Source of the DNA: Actinosynnema sp. ALI-1.44
GTDB lineage: Bacteria > Actinomycetota > Actinomycetes > Mycobacteriales > Pseudonocardiaceae
DNA length: 64,000 bases
Reading direction: 5' to 3'
Assembly: GCF_001984155.1 (NCBI RefSeq)
Contig: NZ_MTQO01000047.1
Coordinates: forward strand, 1 to 64,000
The position numbers and the translations under genes were made by a program. Within the stretch, counting starts at the first letter, position 1. The number at the start of each line of letters is the position of its first letter. The notes under the pieces were generated by a model. That model searched no databases. It was not told the origin of the DNA and saw nothing but the letters and a program-made list of their open reading frames with translations. Below, piece by piece: positions 1-7,662 of the stretch.

Positions 1-9
1 GACTTGCTC
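1..9 (+). rRNA. 23S rRNA, last bases (partial)
   Basis: The first bases resemble the closing bases of an actinobacterial 23S rRNA, and what follows up to about 99 reads like a 23S-5S spacer. A 5S gene follows directly, as expected for an rrn operon. Too little is present to prove the exact end, so this is an inference from position and memory of related spacers. Confidence 0.4.
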
Positions 10-99
10 ACAAAGATGTTACGCATCCACTGTACGGTTTCTGAGATACCAGACCGGACGCTCCTGTGGTTTTGGGGTGTGGTCTGTTAATTTCATAGG

Positions 100-218
100 T
101 TTGTGGTGGTTATAGCGAAGAGGAAACGCCCGGTCCCATTCCGAACCCGGAAGCTAAGCTCTTCAGCGCCGATGGTACTGCACTGGGTACGGTGTGGGAG
201 AGTAGGACACTGCCGCAA
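100..218 (+). rRNA. rrf: 5S ribosomal RNA
   Basis: This is a full-length 5S rRNA, a component of the large ribosomal subunit. The conserved blocks are visible in order: the GGTGGTTATAGCG start, the AACGCCCGGTCCCATTCCG loop, GAACCCGGAAGCTAAG, GCGCCGATGGTACTG and GTGGGAGAGTAGGACAC. The first and last ten bases can pair to form the terminal helix. It is the last gene of an rrn operon whose 16S and 23S genes lie upstream of the window. End positions are uncertain by a few bases. Confidence 0.96.
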
Positions 219-229
219 TTCGTTTGGGG

Positions 230-264
230 AGGCCTGTGTTCGCGGAAAGCGCGAACCAGGCCTT
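230..264 (+). terminator. rrn operon terminator hairpin
   Basis: An AGGCCTG...CAGGCCT hairpin with an inner GTTCGCG/CGCGAAC pairing and a GAAA-like loop lies 12 bases after the 5S gene and is followed by TTCTCTC. It is placed to end the rRNA transcript. Confidence 0.75.
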
Positions 265-277
265 CTCTCATTGGTGT

Positions 278-352
278 CTTCTGGGGGCCGAGCCCCCAGA
301 CCCCCATGGTGCGTGTTCCTTCCGATCCAGCGCTGGGCACGACACGCTTCAA
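278..352 (-). repeat. dispersed intergenic repeat, copy A
   Basis: Read on the minus strand, this 75-base element matches copies B (17215-17289) and C (24562-24639) along its whole length, including the shared blocks GTGCCCA-CGCTGG, AGGA, CACC-TGGGGG and a terminal hairpin. In this copy the hairpin is a perfect 9-bp stem at 280-288/292-300 with a 3-base loop. It directly follows the rrn terminator. I infer a dispersed non-coding repeat; its function is unknown. Confidence 0.7.
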
Positions 353-368
353 CCCACACGACTTTGGC

Positions 369-395
369 AGGGCCCCGTCGACCGCGGGGCCCTTT
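369..395. terminator. hairpin between 5S region and amidase gene
   Basis: A 9-bp perfect stem AGGGCCCCG/CGGGGCCCT with a 7-base loop lies just past the stop codon of the minus-strand amidase gene. It may terminate transcription from either side; the T-tract is short. Confidence 0.55.
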
Positions 396-406
396 CGGTG
401 TTTCCA

Positions 407-985
407 CTAGTTGTTGTTCACCAGGCGCATGTACCGTGTCCAGTCCCACAGGGGGCCGGGATCCGTGTGCGTCGCGCCGGGGACTTCGTTGTGGCCGATG
501 ATGTGGCCGCGGTCCTTGGGGATGCCGTACTTGGTGCAGATGGCTCGCGTGAGGGCCGCCGAGGCCGCGTACATCTGCGCGGTGAACCACTGCGGCTGAT
601 CCACCCAGCCTTCGTGCTCGATGCCGATGCTGCGGGTGTTGTAGTTCCAGTTGCCCGCGTGCCAGCCCACGTCCTTCTCCCGGACCAGCTGGGCGATGTG
701 GCCGTCACCCGAGCGGACCAGGTAGTGCGACGAGACCTTCCTGGCGGGGTCCTGGAAGATCGCGACCGCGTCGCGGAAGTACTCCTGGGTCACGTGGATC
801 ACCACGACGTTGATCGGATAGGTCGACGGGCGGCTGGCCGCCGTGTAGTTCGACGGAGTTGCTGGGATCCACTCTGCGCCGGGGTAGTCCACCGCTGGAG
901 CCGCCGACGCAGGGGTGGCCAACGAGACACCGGCAGCCAGAGCCCCGGCGCCCGCCAGCATGAGATTTCGGCGGGAAACAGTCAT
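407..985 (-). CDS. Tat-exported N-acetylmuramoyl-L-alanine amidase (amidase_2/PGRP fold)
   Basis: This 192-aa enzyme is predicted to cut the amide bond between muramic acid and the peptide stem of peptidoglycan, outside the membrane. The start at 985 is preferred over an upstream one at 1012 because it opens directly with a twin-arginine signal (SRRNLML, residues 4-10) followed by a hydrophobic stretch and an ASA cleavage site near residue 28. Likely zinc ligands, by comparison with AmpD, are H64 (VVIH), H165 (GHNE) and D175 (HTDPGP); E123 is a candidate catalytic residue. The length suits a single-domain enzyme with no wall-binding repeats. It stands alone between the rrn end and a hydrolase gene on the same strand. 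The family call is firm; the physiological role (wall recycling or turnover) is inferred. Confidence 0.88.
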   Translation of the reverse strand: MTVSRRNLMLAGAGALAAGVSLATPASAAPAVDYPGAEWIPATPSNYTAASRPSTYPINVVVIHVTQEYFRDAVAIFQDPARKVSSHYLVRSGDGHIAQLVREKDVGWHAGNWNYNTRSIGIEHEGWVDQPQWFTAQMYAASAALTRAICTKYGIPKDRGHIIGHNEVPGATHTDPGPLWDWTRYMRLVNNN

Positions 986-1018
986 GCGTGGAACGATTAC
1001 GCCGACACACACCGCATG

Positions 1019-1858
1019 TCAATCGTTTCCCAAGAGCTTTAACTGATGGTTGGTTGCCAACCAACCGTTGAAGATCGAAGCGACGTGTTCCGGTTGCTCG
1101 GCGTGTGGGTAGTACCCGGCGCCGCGCACCATGTGCACGACAGTCGGACCGGCCAGCCGGTTCGCCACGTAGGTCGCCTCGGCTTCCGGGCTCACGTTGG
1201 AGAACGCCGGATCCGCGTCCCCGCACACCAGTAAAGCCGGGCAGGTCACATGCGGCATCGCGAGCTCGCAGTTCTGCGTTCCCGGCCGCAGCATGGCCCG
1301 AACGGCCTCGTAACGCCCAGGCTCGGCCAGATTGGCCGCCATGGCCTTGCGGCGGGCCTGGAAATCCGCTGGCTTGTGCCGTCCCCAGAGCGCGGGCCAC
1401 GACTTGTTCCACAGGAACCGGCCGATTCCCCGCCTGCTGATCAGCCACCGGCCCGCCGCGGCGATGAAGTTCGCCGGGTGCTCTCGCATCCGCTGTCCCG
1501 ACAGAACCAGCGCTGCCACCCGTTCCTGGTCGTTGGCCGCGGCGACGACGGCCGCGCAGGCGCTGTAGTCGCAGCCGACCAGGATGGCCGGACCGGCGTT
1601 CAGCGCGTGGACCAGAGCCAGGATGTCCGCGGCGATGTCCGATTCCGTGTAGGACGGCCACTCCGCCGACGATTCGCCCAGCCCGCGCAGGTCCATCGTG
1701 GCGACGGTGAACCCGGCGCCGACGAGAAGAGAGGCCAGTTCACGATATGTCGAGCGCATGTCGGCCAGCCCCGGCGCGCACACCACCAGTGGCCCCTGGC
1801 CCTGCAAGTCATAGGCCAGACGACCGTCTGGTCTGTCCAAGAACTGTGTGGCCGCCAC
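1019..1858 (-). CDS. alpha/beta hydrolase with Asp nucleophile elbow
   Basis: A 279-aa alpha/beta-hydrolase. The GTG start at 1858 follows an AGGAGAGG ribosome site by 7 bases; an ATG at 1894 is an alternative. The oxyanion region (CAPGLADMRSTY) and the MDLRGLGES strand are typical. The nucleophile elbow reads G-C-D-Y-S, so the nucleophile position holds aspartate, as in epoxide hydrolases and haloalkane dehalogenases, not serine. A charge-relay acid (GDADPAF) and a histidine (YPHAEQPEH) are in the usual C-terminal places. Substrate is unknown. Transcribed on the same strand as the amidase but separated by about 30 bases and probably cotranscribed with it. Confidence 0.85.
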   Translation of the reverse strand: MAATQFLDRPDGRLAYDLQGQGPLVVCAPGLADMRSTYRELASLLVGAGFTVATMDLRGLGESSAEWPSYTESDIAADILALVHALNAGPAILVGCDYSACAAVVAAANDQERVAALVLSGQRMREHPANFIAAAGRWLISRRGIGRFLWNKSWPALWGRHKPADFQARRKAMAANLAEPGRYEAVRAMLRPGTQNCELAMPHVTCPALLVCGDADPAFSNVSPEAEATYVANRLAGPTVVHMVRGAGYYPHAEQPEHVASIFNGWLATNHQLKLLGND

Positions 1859-2006
1859 CCGGCCGCCTCTCCTGATGGGCTGATGCTGCCCCATTAACCA
1901 ACGGCATCGCGGCGGCAGGTGTCAATACGATTCTCACGCGCCGCAACATGATCGACACGTGTTGCTACCGAAGGCAACCGACTCGGTGACACACCGTTCA
2001 AGTACA

Positions 2007-2044
2007 GAACTCCCCGGTACGCGCAAGCGCATACCGGGGAGTTC
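2007..2044 (-). terminator. terminator after lsr2
   Basis: A perfect 13-bp inverted repeat (GAACTCCCCGGTA/TACCGGGGAGTTC) with a further GCGC/GCGC pairing inside it lies about 28 bases past the lsr2 stop codon on the minus strand. Confidence 0.7.
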
Positions 2045-2071
2045 TCCGCCGTGTCAGGTCGAGCGGCGAGT

Positions 2072-2422
2072 TCAGCCGCCGTGGGCGTCCTTGAACTCGA
2101 CGACCAACGCGTGCGGCAACCTGCCGCGCTCGGCGACCGTCTTGCCCTGCGCGCGTGCCCACTCGCGGATCGCCTGATTCTGCGCCGCGTCCTCCGCCGA
2201 CTTCTTTCCCGCCGCGTCGCCGCCCGGTGCCAGTCGCTGCTTGCGCCCGCCGATTCGACGAGCAGCCGCCACATATGGCTCCAGTGAGTCCCGCAGCCTG
2301 CCCGCATTCTCGGCGGAGAGATCGATCTGGAACTCGACACCGTCGAGCGTGAACGCGACGGTCTCGTTGGCTATTCCGCCGTCCAGGTCGTCGACCAGCT
2401 CGACGACTGTCTTCTGTGCCAC
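2072..2422 (-). CDS. lsr2: Lsr2 nucleoid-associated protein
   Basis: A 116-aa Lsr2, the actinobacterial H-NS-like protein that bridges DNA and silences AT-rich, often foreign genes. The GTG start at 2422 is chosen because it gives the canonical AQKTVVELVDDLDG opening and follows a GAGGAAC ribosome site; an in-frame ATG upstream would add a non-conserved tail. Residues 1-60 form the oligomerisation domain, a KK/AE-rich linker follows, and the C-terminal DNA-binding domain carries the AT-hook-like R99-G100-R101. Length is close to the 112 aa of the M. tuberculosis protein. It is a single gene with its own terminator. The final motif (RLPHALVVEF) differs slightly from the usual RIP-A form. Confidence 0.95.
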   Translation of the reverse strand: MAQKTVVELVDDLDGGIANETVAFTLDGVEFQIDLSAENAGRLRDSLEPYVAAARRIGGRKQRLAPGGDAAGKKSAEDAAQNQAIREWARAQGKTVAERGRLPHALVVEFKDAHGG

Positions 2423-2655
2423 GGTTCCTCCGTGTGGTGAGTTTCGGTGTAGCCCCAGCCTACGGTCAATGATAACCACGACGATGCCACTGAAATAAAC
2501 CCGTCCGATATTTTCTTCGGTCTTTTCGGCCGTGTTACCCCGATGACCTTGCGTGACCTGCGCGTCCTTTTCCTACGCTACCGGACTCGGCGCATTGGAC
2601 AGGCGGGGTGCATCGGCCGTCGCCTGATCGGGTTGACACCGTGGCCATTTGACCA

Positions 2656-3945
2656 TTAAGCAGGAAGGTTGAGTGATCTCCTCGCCGCGGCCACCAGTGC
2701 GGGATCGTCCGGTGTTGACGCCTTGTCCAACCAGATCACCTGAACAATGCGGACCCCGGCCCCCGTCTGCTTTGCCTGATATGCCGCCGAGTCGAAGATC
2801 GGCCTGCGCCCGTCCGGCCAGGGCGTTCCGTGCACGGACGGGTCGATGACGCTGCCCGTGCCGGGTGCCGAGGCCACTTTCAGGAACGCCGCTGCCCGCG
2901 CCGCGTCCTGGAATGTGAGATCAGCGAGCAGTACTGCGATTGGCTCATTACCGGCGGTGCTCTCATAGCGGGAACGGGTCAGCGAGGTGCACGGGTTCGC
3001 TTGCAGCCAAACTTGCATATCACCGAATGCGCGTGAGTGGCAGTCGGTGTCCTGGACCTTGCCTTTCGGTGCGTAAGCCACGCCGTCGACCACTTCGGTG
3101 GCTTGGTGCGCCACGCTGGCCGACGTCTTCGGCCCTTCGGCGGTCGTCGGCTGGTCGCTCGCCGCGGCAATGGCGACGATGATCCCGGTGACGAGCAGAA
3201 GCCCGACGAGCAATACCGCGGTGACCGGCAGCCAGCCGAGTCCCTTTGCCGCGGACCTGGCAGGCATCACCGGGCGGTGCTCGCCCAGCGTCACTCGGGG
3301 AATCAGCAAGGTACTCGCCGAGGCCAGTCCGGCGCCCGCCGATTCGGTGAAGCCTTCGGTCGCGAGGTCTTCCGGCGTGAACGGCGGATGATTGGGGACC
3401 AAGGCGGCCAGAATGGCATTGGCCCGTTGCGGTGAGCAGCGGTGTTCGTAGACGGCCAATTCCCTGGCCGCGGTCAGCAATGTGGTCGGTTCGGGGTGCA
3501 GGATCCGGATACCGCGGGCGAGGTCGTTGCTCGGCTGGCTCACCCTGGCGACGTACGGGCCGACCGCGATGATCGTGCCGACCGGCATCGGCTCGACCCG
3601 CTCGACCTGCAGGCGGGCCACCACGGCGGTGGCGGACCGGACGGCCTCGGCGGCCGGGTTCACCGCGCCGTCGGCGCGCACCAGCGGCCAGCCGTCGACC
3701 TTCCACTGGCCGTTGACCGGGGCGTCCAGGCGCATCGCCGGGTCGGGCAGGTCGACGCCGACGACGACCATGATCCCGCGCGGGAGGATGACGATCGCGT
3801 CGACCGCCTCGGGGCAGTCCGGCGGCCTGCAGCCGATCAGGGCGATCCCGCCGACCACGCCGTCGCCACGTCCCCACGACGCCAGCGCCGCTCTGACATC
3901 GGCACCGACCGTGGACGTCTCGTCGCCCAGCCGGATGAGCCGCAT
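2656..3945 (-). CDS. single-pass membrane protein of unknown function
   Basis: I do not recognise a named family. The ATG at 3945 follows an AGGGGGAG ribosome site; the longer reading to 4092 lacks support. The 429-aa protein has a cytoplasmic N-terminal half (about 1-245) whose strands around AIVILPRGIMVVVGVD faintly recall nuclease-related (NERD-type) domains but without obvious catalytic residues, then one transmembrane helix near 250-275 (VTAVLLVGLLLVTGIIVAIA), a short linker and an outer domain with two cysteines (DTDCHSR and ANPCTS) that could form a disulphide. It is transcribed alone, divergent from the DUF3145 gene. Confidence 0.8.
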   Translation of the reverse strand: MRLIRLGDETSTVGADVRAALASWGRGDGVVGGIALIGCRPPDCPEAVDAIVILPRGIMVVVGVDLPDPAMRLDAPVNGQWKVDGWPLVRADGAVNPAAEAVRSATAVVARLQVERVEPMPVGTIIAVGPYVARVSQPSNDLARGIRILHPEPTTLLTAARELAVYEHRCSPQRANAILAALVPNHPPFTPEDLATEGFTESAGAGLASASTLLIPRVTLGEHRPVMPARSAAKGLGWLPVTAVLLVGLLLVTGIIVAIAAASDQPTTAEGPKTSASVAHQATEVVDGVAYAPKGKVQDTDCHSRAFGDMQVWLQANPCTSLTRSRYESTAGNEPIAVLLADLTFQDAARAAAFLKVASAPGTGSVIDPSVHGTPWPDGRRPIFDSAAYQAKQTGAGVRIVQVIWLDKASTPDDPALVAAARRSLNLPA

Positions 3946-4297
3946 GGCAACTCCCCCTGATTTCGCGCGGTGGCTACTCCGGATCGAGTACGTACCGCGT
4001 GTCACCGTAGCCGTGAGTGCCTGCCGCTCGGGTGCTGATGCGGTGGCCAGTGGCCGCCACCACACACATCCGCTGTATCTACTGGTGAACAACCTCCGGT
4101 CCAGCCGACACGCCGGAGCGACACGCCGCAGAAGTCAGCCGATCGGAGTGACTGGTGTGTCATCTGATCGTTCTTGTGGCGAAATTGCACACGCAGGAGG
4201 CAGAATAGGCGCCGGGTCGACTTGTACACACGCCTGACCGCACGCTCATCGAGGTCGTAGGGGAAGACGTTTCCTCGTCGAGTAGCGGAGGTCAGCA
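3946..4297. other. divergent intergenic region
   Basis: About 350 bases between the minus-strand membrane-protein gene and the plus-strand DUF3145 gene must hold both promoters. A GGTGGC/GCCACC hairpin lies near 4040-4060. No convincing gene or RNA is visible. The GGAGG at 4287-4291 is the ribosome site of the next gene. Confidence 0.5.
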
Positions 4298-4801
4298 GTG
4301 AGCACAAGTGGCAGCACCCGTGGCGTGGTGTACGTCCACTCGTCGCCGTCTGCGGTTTGTCCGCACGTCGAGTGGGCGATTTCGGGCACCCTGGGTGTCC
4401 GGGCCGAGCTGAAGTGGACCGCCCAACCGGCGGCCGCTGGCCAGCTGCGGTCCGAATGTTCGTGGACCGGCTCCGCAGGCACTGGCGCCAAGCTGGTCCA
4501 GGCTCTGCGGGCGTGGCCGATGATCAGGTTCGAGGTCACCGAGGAGCCGAGCGCCGGAGTCGACGGCGAGCGGTTCTGCTTCGCACCGGGCCTGGGTTTG
4601 TGGCGCGCCAGGACGTCAGCCAACGGCGACATCGTGGTCGGCGAGGACCAGTTGCGTGCTGTCGCGGCGGCCAGCCGTGGCGGTGAGTCCTTCGTGCACA
4701 AGGTGGACGAGATGCTGGGTGCCGCATGGGACGAGGCGTTGGAGCCGTTCCGGCGTGCCGGTGACGGCGCACCGGTGACGTGGCTTCACCGTGTCGGGTG
4801 A
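4298..4801 (+). CDS. DUF3145 family protein
   Basis: This 167-aa protein matches the actinobacterial DUF3145 family: the opening RGVVYVHSSPSAVCPHVEWA, the central tryptophan-rich strands (LKWTAQP, SECSWTG) and the C-terminal EALEPFRRAG block are typical. The family has no established biochemical role. The GTG start is set by a GGAGG six bases upstream. It is soluble, with no signal or membrane segment. The next gene starts 20 bases downstream on the same strand and may be cotranscribed. Confidence 0.9.
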   Translation: MSTSGSTRGVVYVHSSPSAVCPHVEWAISGTLGVRAELKWTAQPAAAGQLRSECSWTGSAGTGAKLVQALRAWPMIRFEVTEEPSAGVDGERFCFAPGLGLWRARTSANGDIVVGEDQLRAVAAASRGGESFVHKVDEMLGAAWDEALEPFRRAGDGAPVTWLHRVG

Positions 4802-4821
4802 TCCATGGCACGCTCGTAGTC

Positions 4822-5439
4822 GTGCAAGCAGATAGGGGGCAGCGCGGGCCACGGTTGTGGGTGGCCGCGCTGGGTGTCGTCGTCATAGCGGCGGCCGGTG
4901 GGTACGCCGCGCGCGAGGTGTACCTGCGGCCGGTGGAACACCCGGACGTGATGGAGGAGCCCAGCAAGCCGACTGCGGCGGCGTCGCCGGACCAGCCGGT
5001 CAAACAGCCGGGCTCCCGCCAGGTCAAGGCGCGGGGGGAGTTCGCCCAGCACCCGCTGCAGCGTGCGATCTGGCCGATGCTCCAGGCGCATTTCGACTCC
5101 ATCAACGACCTGGACTACAACAAGTGGCGGACCACGGTCACCAGGGCGAGAGCCGCCACCTTCCCGGAGCACAAGTGGCGCGAGGACTACCGGACCACCA
5201 AGGACGGCAGCATCCTGCTGCACCGGATCGACTCGGCACCGGACAACAGGCTGCGCGTGATGGTCAGCTTCACCAGCACCCAGGACATCGCCGACGCGCC
5301 GCCCGAGCTGCCCAAGGAGTGCATCCGCTGGCACATCGTCCTCCCGCTGATCAAGGAGGACAACAAGTGGAAGATCGACGTCGGCCCGGAGGGCCAGTCG
5401 CCGCGCCACGAGGAGTGCGGCGCCACGTCGAACAACTGA
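4822..5439 (+). CDS. membrane-anchored protein of unknown function
   Basis: A 205-aa protein with a short cytoplasmic start, one transmembrane anchor (about 14-34, LWVAALGVVVIAAAGGYAA) and a Pro/Ala-rich linker. The outer domain of about 120 residues (IWPMLQAHFDSINDLDYNKW to KEDNKWKIDVG) has the helix-strand pattern of NTF2/Mce-associated-like folds; this is a weak structural guess. The GTG at 4822 is the first in-frame start after the DUF3145 stop, but has no clear ribosome site, so the start is uncertain. It converges with the nucleoside phosphorylase gene, with only 3 bases between the stops. Confidence 0.7.
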   Translation: MQADRGQRGPRLWVAALGVVVIAAAGGYAAREVYLRPVEHPDVMEEPSKPTAAASPDQPVKQPGSRQVKARGEFAQHPLQRAIWPMLQAHFDSINDLDYNKWRTTVTRARAATFPEHKWREDYRTTKDGSILLHRIDSAPDNRLRVMVSFTSTQDIADAPPELPKECIRWHIVLPLIKEDNKWKIDVGPEGQSPRHEECGATSNN

Positions 5440-5442
5440 AGG

Positions 5443-6204
5443 TCAGCCGACTGAAGCGAGCGCGGTCAGTCCGGTGACCAGCAGCTCCACCTCGGCTTCG
5501 GTGCGCCCGTCCGTGAGCTTGTCCTGGCTCAGGCCGTCCACGCTGGCCAGGCACAGCGACGCCGCCTGCGCGCCGACCGCCCGCGCCACGACGAGCACCG
5601 CCGAGGTCTCCATGTCGACCGCCTTGACGCCGTAGCGACCGAGCTCGTCCATCCGGGCCCGTGTCTCGGCTGCCCTGGCGGGTTCGGCGGCGAACATCTC
5701 GGTGTAGAAGCCGTCGTAGGACGCGATCAGCCCGGCGGTCCACGGCCGTGATCCGGCGGCCAGCGCCGAACGCAGTGCCGTGTTCATCTCGTGGTCGGCG
5801 ATCGCGGGAAAACCGATTGGCAAATATGTGCCAGATGTGGATTCGTTGCGAACCGCACCCTCGGCCAGAACCAGCGACCCGAGCGCGGTCCCGCCGACGC
5901 CCAGCACGGTCCCGAGCCGCAGGAACCGCCGCACACCGAGCATGGCCAATTCGTGCAGGACAACCCCGGCTATAGGAGCGCCCATGCCGAACGCGGCCAC
6001 GGTCACCCGTTGCCCCTGATACGTCCCGGTCACAGCGGACAGGCCACGGTCCTCGTTGAGGACACGCGCGTCGTCAAGCAGCGTCGCGGCCTTGGTGACG
6101 CGGCCACGGTCACCGACGAGTACCGCGCGGTCGGCGACCTCGTCCGCCGAACAGCGCAGGAACCACGCGCGCTCGGACGTGTCGGTTCGAACCGGGTCAG
6201 CCAT
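5443..6204 (-). CDS. nucleoside phosphorylase (PNP/UDP family)
   Basis: A 253-aa member of the hexameric PNP/UDP family, predicted to split an imported nucleoside into base and ribose-1-phosphate. Family marks are the phosphate/ribose loop (VAAFGMGAPIAG), the RLGTVLGVGG strand and the ribose-binding VDMETSAVL motif near the C terminus. ATG at 6204 overlaps the preceding kinase stop by 8 bases, showing translational coupling. It is the last of seven genes in the nucleoside-uptake operon. Base specificity cannot be read from the sequence; a uridine or purine enzyme is possible. Confidence 0.85.
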   Translation of the reverse strand: MADPVRTDTSERAWFLRCSADEVADRAVLVGDRGRVTKAATLLDDARVLNEDRGLSAVTGTYQGQRVTVAAFGMGAPIAGVVLHELAMLGVRRFLRLGTVLGVGGTALGSLVLAEGAVRNESTSGTYLPIGFPAIADHEMNTALRSALAAGSRPWTAGLIASYDGFYTEMFAAEPARAAETRARMDELGRYGVKAVDMETSAVLVVARAVGAQAASLCLASVDGLSQDKLTDGRTEAEVELLVTGLTALASVG

Positions 6205-7066
6205 TGACGGGCAGTCGCTCGAGCAGCATCGCGGTCGCGGCCTCGACGCCGCGTTCGGCGGCCTGGCGGGTCTCGTCGGGGCGCTCGAGCAGGCTGGCGA
6301 CCATCCCGGCGAAGAACATGTCGCCCGCGCCGGTGGTGTCCACCGCGTCGATCTCGGTGCACGGAACCATGTCGTGCACGTCGCCGCGCCAGATCCGGAC
6401 ACCGGCCGGGCCGTGCGTCTCGGCCAGCAGGGCGTTCGGCCTGGTGCGCTCCAGCAGGGTGCGGGGCGCGACGATCCGGTCGAGGAACACGCGCTCGCGG
6501 GCGCTGAAGCTGACGACGCTGGAACGCGCGAGGATGCGGTGCACGACGCCGGGGGAGTACGCGTCCGGGTCGCCCTTCACACCCCAAGCCAGCTGCTGGT
6601 TGTCGGTCAGCAGGTCGAGCACCTCGAGGTTGGCCGGGCGCGGGCCGACCATCAGGCACACCCAGTCGCAATCCTTGACGATCTCGCGCTGCTGCTCGGT
6701 GAGGTTGCCCGCCGCACGGTCGCCTGGGTCGTACACGACGACGGTCTCGCCGTCGGGCCCGTAGAACAGGTAGCACGACGGGGTGCGCACGCTGTCGGTC
6801 GAGATGCCGGAGATGTTCACGCCGTACGCGTTGAGCCGGTCGATGTACTCCTTGCCGGGCTCGTCGTCGCCGACCCACGTGATGGCGTGCACCTCGTGGC
6901 CCGCCGCGGCCAGCCCGCGTGCGGTGTGCGCGATGCCGCCGATGCCCGGCCACGGGTCGGACAGGCGGCGTTTGATCAAGGTTGTACCGGCGGCCGCACG
7001 GAACTCGTCGCACTCCATGGAGTGGTCCATGCTGGCGTATCCGACGACAGCGACCTTCCTGCTCAC
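6197..7066 (-). CDS. PfkB-family carbohydrate/nucleoside kinase
   Basis: A 289-aa ribokinase-type kinase. The N-terminal substrate region contains a GIGG motif (residues 41-44) and the C-terminal signature D243-TTGAGD-249 provides the anion hole and the catalytic aspartate D249. In this operon it probably phosphorylates the ribose or the nucleoside released by import and phosphorolysis. It overlaps the upstream hydrolase gene by 4 bases and the downstream phosphorylase gene by 8 bases. Adenosine-, ribo- and pseudouridine-type specificities are not separable here. Confidence 0.87.
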   Translation of the reverse strand: MSRKVAVVGYASMDHSMECDEFRAAAGTTLIKRRLSDPWPGIGGIAHTARGLAAAGHEVHAITWVGDDEPGKEYIDRLNAYGVNISGISTDSVRTPSCYLFYGPDGETVVVYDPGDRAAGNLTEQQREIVKDCDWVCLMVGPRPANLEVLDLLTDNQQLAWGVKGDPDAYSPGVVHRILARSSVVSFSARERVFLDRIVAPRTLLERTRPNALLAETHGPAGVRIWRGDVHDMVPCTEIDAVDTTGAGDMFFAGMVASLLERPDETRQAAERGVEAATAMLLERLPVNG

Positions 7067-7659
7067 AGTCGCTCCAATGCCTGCTCGAGCGTCACCACGG
7101 ACCCGAAATAGCGGTCGATGTCCTCGAGCGACGCCTCGGCCAGGTGCGGCCGGTTCGAGTTGGTGGCCTCTTTCACGAGAAGGATCTCATACCCCGCCGC
7201 GAAGGCGTCCTGAACAGTTGCCCGTACGCAAACATTCGTCTTCACGCCCGCGATGACCAGCGATTTCACGCCTTGCTCGCGCAGCATCAGATCGAGGTCG
7301 GTCGCATAGAACGCGGAGTAGCGCCGTTTCGGGAGCTCTACTTCGTTCGGGCTGTCCAGCGGCTCGAAACCGGCCACGTACGGTGACTGGTCGTCACCGA
7401 TTTCGCAGTGCACCGGGATTTTCCTGTGCTCGAAGTCGGCAAGGCCAGGCCGGTGCCGTTCCACGGCGTGCACGATCAGCCGCTGCCGGTCGCGTGCCTT
7501 GGCGAGAAGCTCACGGCACGGGTCGAGCACCTTCACCGAATCCGGGTAGTAGGCGGGCTTGCCGGGCACGAAGAACGCGTCCAGCACGTCGATCATGATC
7601 AACGCCACCGAGTTGTCAACCCCGATGTCAACGTTGTCAGCCTTGTCGTCGTCGGCCAT
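7063..7659 (-). CDS. isochorismatase-fold cysteine hydrolase (possible nicotinamidase-like amidase)
   Basis: A 198-aa isochorismatase-superfamily hydrolase. The catalytic triad is visible as D24 (MIDVLDAF), K111 (PKRRYSAF) and C144 (KTNVCVRA). A possible metal site, E67-x-H69 with H84, sits where nicotinamidases carry D-x-H and H, which raises an amidase role on nicotinamide or a similar carbamoyl product. It lies between the permease and kinase genes of a nucleoside-uptake operon, 3 bases after the former stop and overlapping the latter by 4. The fold is sure; the substrate is inferred from context only. Confidence 0.82.
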   Translation of the reverse strand: MADDDKADNVDIGVDNSVALIMIDVLDAFFVPGKPAYYPDSVKVLDPCRELLAKARDRQRLIVHAVERHRPGLADFEHRKIPVHCEIGDDQSPYVAGFEPLDSPNEVELPKRRYSAFYATDLDLMLREQGVKSLVIAGVKTNVCVRATVQDAFAAGYEILLVKEATNSNRPHLAEASLEDIDRYFGSVVTLEQALERL

Positions 7660-7662
7660 GGT

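Noticed and set aside
407-1012. A start at 1012 for the amidase
   Set aside because: It would add nine residues in front of a clean twin-arginine signal peptide; the ATG at 985 is better.
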